The position numbers were made by a program, and so were the translations under genes. A DNA stretch of 64,000 nt. Source: Tetrapyrgos nigripes. Taxonomy: Eukaryota > Basidiomycota > Agaricomycetes > Agaricales > Campanellaceae. The notes under the pieces were generated by a model. It had not been told where the DNA came from, made no database searches, and saw nothing but the letters and a program-made list of their open reading frames with translations. Shown one piece after another: positions 36,683 through 47,183 of the stretch. The stretch covers positions 1-64,000 of the forward strand of contig JAACJM010000306.1 of assembly GCA_013368315.1 (NCBI GenBank), given 5' to 3'. Numbering within the stretch: the first letter of the stretch is position 1; every line of letters begins with the position of its first letter.

Positions 36683-37309
36683 CCTGATTCCCGATAAATC
36701 CGTAGATCCGAAATCCGAAATTACGTTGTGAGGCGGTGACACGCAATGTGGGCCCGGCGTCATTTTCCGAACTCACTCTCATTGTCAAACGCTGACCATC
36801 GTTTCCTCTTCTCTAATCCCCATGGGCTCTTCTAGTGATCTAACCCTTGCTGTTTTGTATCAAGATCCTCTATATCTTCTTCAATATGTATATCTACTTC
36901 AGCGCTATATAGTGTCACCGCATGCAAGTTGCAGCAAGTACATTATCAATTTCAAACTGCAAGTCGAGTACCACTGTGCCCGCTCGCTCTTCATGGTTTA
37001 TGCGTAAGGTACTCAACAGTTAAATCTTTGGGATTTTTGCAAAACACCCCATTGTTTCGACTGCCCCTCTACGTTCTACAGCCTTGCGAGTGAGAATGCT
37101 AGATCTGCAAAAGTATATAGACACTGGTGCATACTGTAACACTTCCTCCTTGGACTCTTTCAGCTCATGCGCCGCTGCAGGTCCCCAGCGAGGGCATACC
37201 CGCCCTGTTCTAAGTGCATCAGATCCTCGTTCGATTTCTAGACACATTTTCAGCTGGTTCTTTGGAATTCTCTTGGCGGTTACGACTCCAATCTTCATTG
37301 TCTACCCCC

Positions 37310-39170
37310 TACTTCGTTTCGGTGGTCTCAAGAACGAAGATGTTGATGTTTTTGCATGTCCCGAAAATAACCGTATCCGGTGCATGGCACACGTTGTTAA
37401 TCTGATTGTCCAGGCAACGCTCAAGGTCATGGAAGAGGCAGAGTCCCCAGATGATGTGGATTACTACTTTTTTCACAAGGATCAACCCATTCATTATGAT
37501 GAAGCCGATGATGAGGACTTGCAAGCTATGGAAGCAGAGAGAGACAATGATGGGAATGATGGGGATGAAAGCGACAGTGAAAGCAATGAGTGCGAGAAAG
37601 GGGAAGACAGTCTATTAGAAACCTCTGATCTTAAAGAGGCTAGGTTTGCCAGTGCGTTGAAACGGGTAAGAGTTTGATATATAAGTGGCTTTCTGTCCAC
37701 TGAATTATGCTTTTTAGCTTCGCATTATCACGACAGAAATTGTATCATCACCACAAAGGCGTACAAGCTTTCGAAGGTGTGCTCGCAAGCAATACTCGCC
37801 TTCCCAAAAGAACGACAAAGGCACACCCTTATTCAAGCTTATAGTCGTTCGGGATGTTCGTACTCGCTGGAACTCTACTCACACGATGATTTGTTGTGCC
37901 CGTCTTTTGTAATCAGTAAGTACTTAACATTATTAGATGCTCGAGTGCTTACTTCTATTGTTTAACAGGCAATCAACGTATGGGTATTCGAGCATGAGGA
38001 CCTTCGGTCTCTTGGTCTATCCAAGCAGGATTGGAAGACCTTGGAGGAAATTGAATGCATCCTGGAGGTAAGTTCTCGTCTTGGCCTCAGATCTTCAGAT
38101 CTTTACTAAAGTCACACATATGATGTCTCAAGCAGACACCCCCACATTGCCCTTTGTCCTACCGATGCATCGTCACATGGACAAGAAGCTCAGAGCTTTA
38201 GGCAAGGACCCCAAATACTCGAAATATTCCTCTGCAATCGACGCCGGTCTCCAGAAGCTCAGCAAATATCACGAACTGGCAAAGACAAATCAATTCTATG
38301 TTGTTGCGACCGGCAAGAGCCAGGTTATACAGTCGGATATCTCATAATGCATAGAGTTCGTTCCAGAAAATCCTTATGCATTTCGACATTTATGCATTAT
38401 GAGATACGATTTGGGGGGGAAAGGCCATTTTGTTCTGCCAAAACCTTATGCATTATGGCATTTATGCAGTATGAGATAATGCATTATGAGATATCTGACT
38501 GTAGTATATTTGTATCTTGATTTGAACGTTTTTATAGCTTGTCACCCTTCGTTTCGACTTAATTGGTTTGGAAAACGCCAATCAGATGAGTATCAACGTG
38601 CACGATCTCTCTTTCAGCATGTCTATGAGTCATATGCCTCCTCAATCCCTCTTGGTCTGAACAGCACTTCCCCAGTGAAGCCAAAAAAGGGCTCTATACA
38701 TGCTGAACTCGTACAAGAGCTTCTCGATGATATACCCTCTGATTCTGATGACGGGAACTTACCAAGCTCCAATGGAGGATTACCTTCTGAGTTTGAGAGG
38801 TATATTGCTAGTGAAGGTGGCGCAGGTGATAGTATGAAACCCTTACAATGGTGGAGGGTATGTTTTGATGGCTCCACTCTCGGTACATCTCTAACTGATA
38901 ATTATACAGAGTCACTCTAAGACTACAGAAGACACACGAGGATTTCCAGTCATATCTCATATCGCCCAGAAACCAGTGTGTCTGTTGAACGTCTCTTTTC
39001 AAGCTCACGCCACCTCTGTACTGATCTACAGTCATCAATGAAGGCGGAGACAACTACGCTCGCTGTGTGCTCCAAAGTTTGGTTGAAGAGTGGGTTGTTC
39101 ATGTTTGATTCATTAAAGCTTGTTTCCGGTGGGAAAAAGCCAGCAGGAAAATCAGTTAATAACTAGTTAT
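37310..39170 (+). pseudogene. hAT transposase remnant
   Basis: Exons show the hAT order: NRIRCMAHVVNLIVQATLKV (about 37374), then LRIITTEIVSSPQRR and VRDVRTRWNSTHTM (about 37717-37910). These are followed by LSKQDWKTLEEIECIL (about 38014) and ADTPTLPFVLPMHRHMDKKL (about 38131). After a MITE insertion come HPSFRLNWFG and LQWWR. The C-terminal dimerisation part is SVERLFSSSRHLCTDLQSSM (about 38979). The MITE at 38330-38501 brings a stop into the frame. The N-terminal region upstream of about 37300, including any BED finger, was not recognised; the nested 1.8 kb element lies in that direction. Confidence 0.75.
38330..38501. mobile_element. 172-bp mariner-like MITE in the hAT transposase
   Basis: Ends CAGTCGGATATCTCATAATG and the inverse of CAGTCAGATATCTCATAATG, flanked by TA on both sides (38328-38329 and 38502-38503), as expected for Tc1/mariner. 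ATGCATTATG-type motifs repeat inside. It interrupts the coding frame, so it arrived after or during transposase decay. Confidence 0.85.
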
Positions 39171-39309
39171 AACATGTTATACTCGAATACAACTAGTTAC
39201 CTGTTATGTTACATCCTGGGCCATAACAGTATTTAACTGGTTGCAGCCTTACTCTGGGCAAATCCGCACAAATCCGACTAAAATTATGGCAGTAATATTG
39301 TCCAAAAAT

Positions 39310-39565
39310 TCCGCTTTTTGCAGGTTCCGTTTTCAGCAAATTTTTGCAAGTTCTTACTGTTTACAGGATCATGAATTTTTTGTAGGTAGCCAGACGGAAC
39401 CAGAAATTTTCACAGGTCTCCAATATACACTCCGATTTTTGCAGGTTGCTTTTCGTGTAAGTTGGCAATTTTCACAGGTCGTTCCTGTTCAATTTTTCTG
39501 CAGGTTTTAGCTCGCAACTTTTTGCAGGTGGCTCAACGATGATCTTCCATTTTTTCGCAGGTCAG
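39310..39565 (+). repeat. Array of T-tract plus GCAGGT motifs
   Basis: About ten occurrences of a T-run followed by (G/A)CAGGT or a near match (39313, 39341, 39360, 39376, 39406, 39435, 39467, 39491, 39517, 39549), about 25-35 bp apart. Sequences between the motifs are not alike. Each matches a polypyrimidine tract plus 3' splice acceptor. No coding sequence accompanies the array. Confidence 0.65.
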
Positions 39566-39569
39566 ATAT

Positions 39570-40837
39570 GACGGTCAATTTGAACAGGTCCCCGACTCCG
39601 ACCGAAGGGAGGAGAGGGACGTGTCCCACAAATCGATCAGCCGGTCCTGGCAAGGGGGGTTTAAAATTTGAAACGGAGATCTCCGCATGATGTCACTTTG
39701 TTCTATCTCGTTCCATAGCCTTCCATATCGCTTTTTGTCCTCATACCGCCATGACTCTCGCCGATTCTCTTCGTCAAGCAGCGGCTGCATACCCTCTGTT
39801 TCTTGCGCCAAGGAATGGAAACATTTTTGAGTTACTACAAAGCCTGTGTGCGGTTGATCTCAGCTATATACATCACCATTTAGACCTTACTGCGCCCCAA
39901 ACGCAATCAAAACATCTGCGAGCACAATTGCCAATTTTGTTGTGGTAAAGTTAGCTTCGACAGACATTCCGCCTAGCTGTGTACACTCTTACCATGCCAA
40001 ATACTGTTTGATAGACAATCTGTTTGGAGGGGTTTCTGTCATATATTTGGAGATAAGCTCTTGTATGCCGCTATCTGTCCCAAAATATATTTAATTGCCT
40101 TCGCTTTCACTTTGTTTGAGTAGAGATTAGTTTAGCCAAACACGGCGACCCCAAAGAGGAGCCCCCCGAAAAGAAAATGAATTGATGATGATGGTGGAAC
40201 GCACACTTGTACAATGAAAAACAATGTATGTTAAGTACTACAAAGGCCTATGCAGACTTGCCTCAACAAACTAGGAAACCTCAGAATGCTGGTAAGTTAC
40301 AGCTGAATTGTCAAGCCTTGATAGATTGATTCAATATCATTTTCACTCAGGCAAAACTCAGACAGTGACTCGCTAGCTTCATTGATCCTCAACAAAAAAA
40401 GCCACCTAATACTAGCGCCGAAATTCAGAGAGCTCCTTCCTCAGTTTTACCAGTACTCACTGCCAGTGCTCCCTTTCCTGCCTATTCCTGGAATCATCCC
40501 CAATGCCTTATGCTAACTATATGAATCCAGAATACCTGGCTCATTCGGGATATGCTGTTCCACTGCAGGCTTTTACTCAGTATATACCAATGGTTCCTGC
40601 TAATCGTGATCACACCTTGCAGAAAGTAGTGTGAATTTTCTGAAACCTGAAAATGCAACCCCAGCTTCTCTCCAGACTGGTAAAGAAAGCAGCAACTTCA
40701 AAGGATATTGGATTGATTAAATGGGGGAGTGGGGCATACTATTGGGAGCCAATTGTTGATGATTTATGATTGCCTAAAGTATCTTTGAGTACAGAATGTA
40801 AATAGAGATCTGCTTAATAGTATAAATAGTTGTTTGG
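39570..40837. other. Mostly non-coding; one small possible ORF
   Basis: An ORF at 39751-39948 (plus strand, 65 residues, opening MTLADSLRQAAAAYPLF) is the only candidate. It has no recognisable domain and no visible exon partner, so I do not call it a gene. The rest shows no supportable feature. Confidence 0.35.
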
Positions 40838-41223
40838 GGGGTCATGGGTAGGGGTCTCGCGGGTAGGTACAGGTCCGGATTTGAAAACCCGCACTGACCT
40901 GGACCCATAGAGCAGACCCACCGTACCCGCCACAGAGGATATTTTACGTGTAGTTTATGACTACTTTGAGTATGTTTTGTGTAGTTTCTAGCTCATAGTT
41001 GGATGATTTTTCAATGAAAGTAGTTTTGGTGCCGAGCCTACTCTGGCATGTGTGATTTCCATAATAGTAAGTGACATGTCAATTTTTACATTGCTGCAAA
41101 CCTTCAGGATTGTGGCTGAACACTTGAACACTGGAAAGTACTTCTTCTCATCAACAAAAAATACTATTTCACAGTAAGTAGTATCAGCTAACTGAGTAGA
41201 TATTATATACATACTTAGAGAAC
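40838..41223 (+). mobile_element. Fragment of a small hAT-like repeat family
   Basis: Matches 54618-54980 with divergence, including GTACAGGTCCRGATTTGAAAA and GTAAGTGACAYRTCA segments. The left end carries the GGTAGGGRTCT motif. The right end has been replaced by the CAAGCTAC array. Confidence 0.55.
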
Positions 41224-41740
41224 TCAAGCTACAATCAAGCTACACTCAAGCTACACTCAAGCTACCTCAAGCTTCCTCCAACTACTTTATATGCCCCTAA
41301 AATGCCTTTGATATGCCCTAATTTCTCTTGAATATGTCTAGACTATTTTTTGGCTTGTAAAATGATTGACATTGCCTTTGTATACTAAAATCTCATTCAT
41401 ATGGATCTGCCTGTTCTCTCTAAGTCACCATATTCGCAAGGCAAGCAGTCTAATACAGTTGGGAACATCTAGCTAAGACTTGCACAAAATGAGACTGCAA
41501 TTTTAAAGTGTATGTACTTGACTCAGTAGAAGCTCAACCAATTTGCAATGAGGCATGTGGTGTGTACAATATACATCTCCTTAATGAATGACCCTTCCAA
41601 TGTGAGTAAATTGTTGTGAGACAAAGTGTAATGAAGTTGATTACAGTAGCATAAGCACAGCCACACCCAAAAAGGAGAGTCAAGCTACACTCAAGCTACT
41701 CATGCTCAGGTAGCTTGAGTAGTAGCTTGAAAAACCAGAT
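41224..41740. mobile_element. Small element bounded by CAAGCTAC repeats
   Basis: Begins with about five copies of ACTCAAGCTAC and ends with GTCAAGCTACACTCAAGC followed by inverse copies (GTAGCTTGAGTAGTAGCTTG). Its interior right half (about 41480-41680) matches the inverted arms of the element at 45277-47182 (shared TAAGCACAGCCACA and CTTTCAATGTGAGTAA-like segments). Confidence 0.55.
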
Positions 41741-41741
41741 G

Positions 41742-41903
41742 CCCATCCGCGGATGATCGAGTCATCCGACGGATTGGCATGTTTGAGCAACTCATCAGAG
41801 TGGATGGATCCGCATCCGAACAGCATCTGATGCGGATCCATCCACTCTGATGAGTTGCTCAAACATGCCAATCCGTCGGATGACTCGATCATCCGCGGAT
41901 GGG
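41742..41903. repeat. Perfect 75-bp inverted repeat with 12-nt loop
   Basis: 41742-41816 and 41829-41903 are exact reverse complements over all 75 positions; the loop is 41817-41828. The arm starts with the self-palindrome CATCCGCGGATG. No flanking target duplication was seen. A transcript would form a long perfect hairpin. It contains no ORF of significance; the 70-residue minus-strand ORF across it is a consequence of the palindrome. Confidence 0.95.
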
Positions 41904-44817
41904 TGGCTGATATACTAATGAGTGTAGAAAAATGTTCAGAAGGTATTTTTTAAAAATTTAAACTACGTCTAAGTACATGTAGAGTGCAATACATGAAAAT
42001 TTATCAAGTTACTCACTATGAAAGGGGTGTGGGCCAGCGCTGAGGCGTGGCGAGTATGAGGCCACAGGATTTACCATAGACTAGTCATTAATTTTGTTCT
42101 CATGTACAAATATATAGATACTACAGCTTTTTTATTTGCAAGGAGAGAAGCAGAGAGGAGAGGCTGGTGACGATGAGAAGCTTACACGTCGATTGAGTCG
42201 GAGGTGGGCAGGAATGCAGTATAGTGCAGCATCGACCTGACCGAGAAAGACAGGGAGAATGGTTATTGTAACGATGGTGATTTAGACGAATTAGCGAGGG
42301 TCACCGCAAAAACATGCAATACCAGTATGTAGTGGTCAGGGGGTAAGGGAAAAACTGGAGAGAAAGTACCGGGAGAAAACGGGAACAATTCATATAGCCA
42401 CAAGCGGAAAACGGGTGTAAAGAACTCAGCCTCATTCTTCAGCCTCGTAATTGACACATTCTTATTATGACAAGAATGGTTCTGGCCACTTCGCTGATAT
42501 ACTGCTCAGGCTCAGGTTCTCTGTCATCAGTCACACAGCAGTGACAAGAAACCTTGACATGCCTTATCAGCAATCAAATAGGTACTTGGCAACGGGCCAA
42601 ATGGCTGACTGAATCTGGTGCCACCCTGCATGACAAAAGCCATTGAGTATAGATGAAAGAGATGTGGGCCAACGCTGCGCGTGGCGAGTACGAGGCCATA
42701 GGTTTTACTTCAGACAAAATATCCATGATGTTGACCCTGAGTTCCAAGATCTGGCCTTGATATCATACATCATCAGAGAATGAGAAAACTTGAAGGTGTT
42801 CATTGAACTCATGATTCGCCGACCATGAGAGTTACTCGGTATTTGGGGATCTACTTAGCTTAAAATTTGTTAGTGCTGCAACCCCAGAGGATGATTGTTT
42901 CAACATCAAAACTGCAGAAGGAACAAACAGATCAATATATTTGAGGGCATAGAAAGCATAATACAAGGTAAACATAGGTATACATAGAGTAATAAATGGT
43001 AGAATACGTAAAGGAAGAATAAGGAATTCGCGTAAGTAGTAGAAAAAGAGTATGAATAAAATAAGTATGAATAAATCAAATAGTTAAAGCTGTCTGTGAA
43101 CAGATACCTACATGAAGAACATGATGGTCATTACAGCAGTTTGCAAATTAATGAGACTTGCAGGGCACGATCGATCTCAGTAAACAATAATAAAAATAGC
43201 TTGACTCCATACTGTCTACTGCGCATCCTTCAACTTCCACATTGTTTACGCTGCACCCAACCCAGCTCTTCCCTTCTACACTGTCAGCATCTCTCATACC
43301 TCATATGCGCTCTTCCCAGTTCTTTGCGCGTTTAATTTGGTAACGAGGGCATCAGCTTCCTTGGACAAAGGGTCTTCAGGGAAGTCAGACTGAGAAGAGT
43401 CCAACTTGTCATGGTCAGAAGACATAGTGAGCCAGAAGAAAGTATAGGCAATGTAGACGTTGTGGCAGACAGCGTAGATGAAGTAGAAGACGAAGACGCG
43501 TATGTATACATTAGTTCAGCTATTAATTATTTGCTGTGTTCTACTGGGATCGATTTGCAAACTGCTGTAATATCAAACATGAAAGAGAATGGTAATGGCA
43601 ATGTGGAAAAAAGGGTGTGAAAAGAAAGTGGTACAGTCACAGTGTAACTGTGAAAGGTGGATAGACGGTGAAAATTTTGATGCTAAGATGGCAGGGGATA
43701 TGAAAGATTATGAGAAAAAGATTGTGATAGAGGTGAGAGAAAAAAAGGAGGGAGAAAGAAGTACTTAGTGGTAATAAAGAGAAATAGATGAGGATAACAG
43801 GCACTGAATTGCATAAGAGATAGGCCATAAAAAAGAAAGGGTGCAAAAGGGTGAGGAATGAAATTTTTTTTAAGCCGCCGGTCAAGAGACCAACCTGCTT
43901 ACTAATATTCTATATATGGAAGGTAAGTCACACAGATGTATGCGTCATCCTTTCTCTGGACGCTGTTGTTACAATCTGAACTGGGGCAAGGAGCCACTGC
44001 TTTGCATGCCAAGTTACGAGGCCCTCAACAAAATCATCCAAAATTTCACTCTTGTATTGACTACATAAACTACTTACAAAGTAGTATGAGTGAAATACTC
44101 AAGCTTCTGCGTATGTGCTGAGCCATGCAGCCAATTATCAATCCAGAGCATGGACATACGCGTTGTAAACATATGACACAAAAGAAAGATGTGCTTATCA
44201 ACTAGTGTCGACTAGTGAAGTTCAAATAAAACAATCATTAAGACAGGGAAGGTCATAGTGACAAAACAAAAGTGAAGATAAAGAAAGAAAGAGTGATACA
44301 AAAAGAATCAAAAAGGAGGAGAAAATCGAAACCGACATCCAAAGATCATCAACATGCTGCCAGACACCCAATGCAACAGCTAAACCCAACTCAGCTCTAG
44401 CTTTGTGCCAACACCACAATCACACAGCAAAGAGCACAAAGCCCAATCGAGCCACCAAGTCACCCATCATCAAATAGAGGCATAAGAAACCAACATCAAC
44501 ACCAACAGCAAAGTCTGATGTAGGTGAAGACCAAGGACAATCATAAGAATGCTCTCCATTCCTCACTTTTCACTACTCATTCCTCCATCCAACAAGTCAT
44601 TCCACCCCGAAACTGGCAAAATAACTGCAAATGTAACGTGGTAAAAGCAACCAAAATGTCCAGACATCTCTTGGCCCTAGATATCAATGATTGTCATTCT
44701 GGCCCTCAATGTCGAGAATCAGCAGTAGTGGCAGCGTGCAGCTGTCAGTCCCCATCATTCCTCACTCAAACTCGAGTGTGACCCTCCCAGAACCATTTTC
44801 CTAGTCACACTCATCTG
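41904..44817. other. No supported gene; two copies of a dispersed terminal motif
   Basis: The motif TGTGGGCCAGCGCTG...GGCGAGTATGAGGCCA occurs at 42028-42065 and 42663-42700, and a related one at 43981-44024. These may be the ends of short elements. ORFs 43096-43335 and 43411-43620 have no domain signal. 43630-43880 is A/G-rich. No RNA gene was recognised. Confidence 0.4.
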
Positions 44818-44822
44818 CCCAA

Positions 44823-45157
44823 TGCTGTAAGATATATTTATATCTTATCAATTTCCTTATACTTCTTATCATGTTTGTGTGTTTTCGTTTGCCTAGAGCC
44901 TTTTTTCTCACTATGTAGTCCGCTTACTTAACTTTTTTCTCCTCATCCACTTGACCGTTATTGTGTCCTGGCTGAGGAGGTTAGTACTATCACTTGTCTC
45001 ATTTTATTCATTACTAACTATCTATATAGCAAGTACTGACTTAGTGTATTCCATATAGGTAGTTAATCTCATCCACTTGACCGTTATTGTGTCCTGGCTG
45101 AGGAGCAAGTACTGACTTAGTGTATTCCGTATAGGTATAGATCTGAGACCAACAACA
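44823..45157 (+). repeat. Copia 5' LTR with internal duplication
   Basis: 335 bp against 253 bp for its 3' partner. The excess comes from a tandem duplication of about 82 bp (the segment with CATCCACTTGACCGTTATTG through GTATTCCRTATAGG occurs twice). The partner lacks it, so the duplication arose after insertion or the LTRs recombined unequally. Confidence 0.9.
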
Positions 45158-45276
45158 GGTTATGGGCATCCTTTAATAGGTCCCTGATCTTGTACCACGG
45201 TTTCACTCTGGGACACCACTTGGAACATCCTTTTTTTTCCGTCTTTTTCCGTTGATCGATCAAACGGGGCCACCAA

Positions 45277-47182
45277 CTTTTCAAGCAACAGGTCAAGCAA
45301 CAGGTCAGGCAACAGGCCAAGCAACACTCAAGCAACATCAAGCAACACAGTCAAGCAACATCCAGCAACAGAAAACCAACAGTGGAACAACATTTAAGTG
45401 CTATTAAAACCTATTGAAGTCATATTGAAGTCACTAGCATTGGCCTCAAAAAAATCACTACATAAATCAGGTTTAAAATTCAATCTGTTCTCAAAAGTCA
45501 TTGGGCACTGCTACTGTCACTCAAGCTACCCTGGCTCAGGTAGCTTGAGGGTAGCCTGACTTCTAATTTTAGTGTGGCTGTGCTTATCCCAGTCTACTCA
45601 ACTTCACTACACTTCATTGTACAATAAATTACTTGCATTGAAAGGTTCATTTATTGAGGAGATGGATATCATACTTACCACACCCTCTACTGCAAACTGG
45701 TTTAGCCTCTTCTGAGTCTCAAATGCTCAGTTTTGCTAGATTTTCCCAGCTGTATAAGATAGCTTGCTTTTTAAATATGCTAACTCAGAGAGAACAGAAA
45801 CATCCTTATCAATGAGCTTTTATAATACAGAGACAATTGCAGTAGTTAGTGAACAGCACAGGTACCCTACAGATACTTTTGAGCTGACCCATACCTGAAC
45901 AGGTATGGGTTTTCAGCGGGTCTGGTGGGTAACCCATCTGTTCTTGAGTGTGTCTAATTATTCTAATTCATTCCATATAATTACTAGCTGTGTCACCTAC
46001 TATACTTATTGGCAGGTCAGACACCATATAAGTAATTGATATTTAGATGTAATATACATGAACAGTAGTAGTAAGGAATTTTGAGTGGCAGGTACAATGG
46101 GTCTGCCTCTACTGGTACAGGTCAGCACAGGTTTCCAAATCCATACCAGTGAGACCTGTACCCCACAACCTGCAGCAACCCATTGGCAATAGTTAAGCAA
46201 GCCAGAAAATATTCTGAAATTCAGACATATAAAAGGTGTTTCACAGATGTATAAGCAGATGGCTCAAGAGTAGTTGGAGGTGGCCTGAATTTGGCTTGAG
46301 TGATAGCTTCAATTGTAGTGGCACAGGCAACAGTCAAGTCACAGTCAAGCAATGGTCAAGTCACAGTCAAGCAATGGTCAAGCACTGGGTCAAGCAACAT
46401 CAAGGAACACTCAAGCAACACTCAAGCAACGGATCAAGCAACACTCAAGCAACACTCAAGCAACATCAAGCAACACTCAAGCAACGTCAAGCAACACTCA
46501 AGCAACACTCAAGCAACACTCAAGCAATGTCAAGCAACACTCAAGCAACATCAAGTAACAGTCAAGCAACATCCAACAACACTTCTCACAGGTCAAGCAA
46601 CAGTCAAGCAACACTTAAGGGTAAGTTAAGCAACAGTATGAATAAAATATGGGCCACCAGAAATTCAAGCTACCAGCCTACTACTCCAAGTTAGCTATTA
46701 CCTATTAAAGAGGCACATAATGCTCAGACATACTTAGCATCCACATAGTTGTGAAATTAACTGGATGAATGTGACAATAAATTTATTTTTCTCAAACTTT
46801 TTTTTCTATCTCTTCAATTTTAAAATTATGTACTTGACTGAGTGGTTAAAGCAATTTGAAATGGAGAATGGGGTATGTATAAATGATATCTCCTCAATGA
46901 ATGAGCCTTTCAATGTGAGTAACTTGCTGTAAAATGAAGTGTAGTGAACTTCACTACACTAGGATAAGCACAGCCACATCCAAAGTAGAAAGTCAAGCCA
47001 TCCTCAGACTACTCTCAAGTGGATTGTACTCAAGCAACTTCCAAGTAATCTTCCAGCAGGGCCAAGCAACAGTCAAGCAACAGTCAAGCAACAGTCAAGC
47101 AACATCAAGCAACATTCAAGCAACAGTCAAGCAACGTCAAGCAACAGTCAAGCAACAGTTGCTTGACCTGTTGCTTGAAAAG
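45277..47182. mobile_element. Non-autonomous element with CAAGCAAC arrays, inserted in the Copia element
   Basis: The left end CTTTTCAAGCAACAGGTCAA is the inverse of the right end (TTGACCTGTTGCTTGAAAAG). Inverted arms of about 150 bp lie at about 45545-45705 and 46845-46995 (shared GTGGCTGTGCTTATCC and ATTGAGGAGATAT-like segments). Three arrays of 10-11 bp units of TCAAGCAACA type lie at 45281-45362, 46325-46630 and 47065-47160. A smaller repeat (about 45858-46165) of the hAT-like family sits inside. The long ORF across the central array encodes only Ser/Asn/Gln/Thr-rich repeat translation and is not a gene. Confidence 0.7.
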
Positions 47183-47183
47183 T

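Larger units (their letters stand above)
34720..39251 (+). mobile_element. hAT-superfamily DNA transposon, degenerate, with nested insertions
   Basis: The left end TAAGGCTGCAACCA is the inverse of the right end ending GGTTGCAGCCTTA; both arms continue with AACATGTTA and TAACTGGTT-like segments. A hAT transposase remnant lies inside. No convincing 8-bp duplication is visible at the outer ends. It sits exactly where copies A and B of the dispersed family diverge, so it inserted at or near the end of copy A. Confidence 0.7.

Noticed and set aside
41680..41892. 70-residue minus-strand ORF in the perfect palindrome
   Set aside because: Its sequence is forced by the inverted repeat; the two halves are reverse complements of one another.
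46325..46630. Possible CRISPR-like array
   Set aside because: Units are 10-11 bp and contiguous with no unique spacers; a eukaryotic minisatellite.
46236..46694. 152-residue ORF of Ser-Asn-Thr-Gln-Ala-Leu-Lys repeats
   Set aside because: It is only a translation of the CAAGCAAC array; several frames are open for the same reason and no start context or domain is present.
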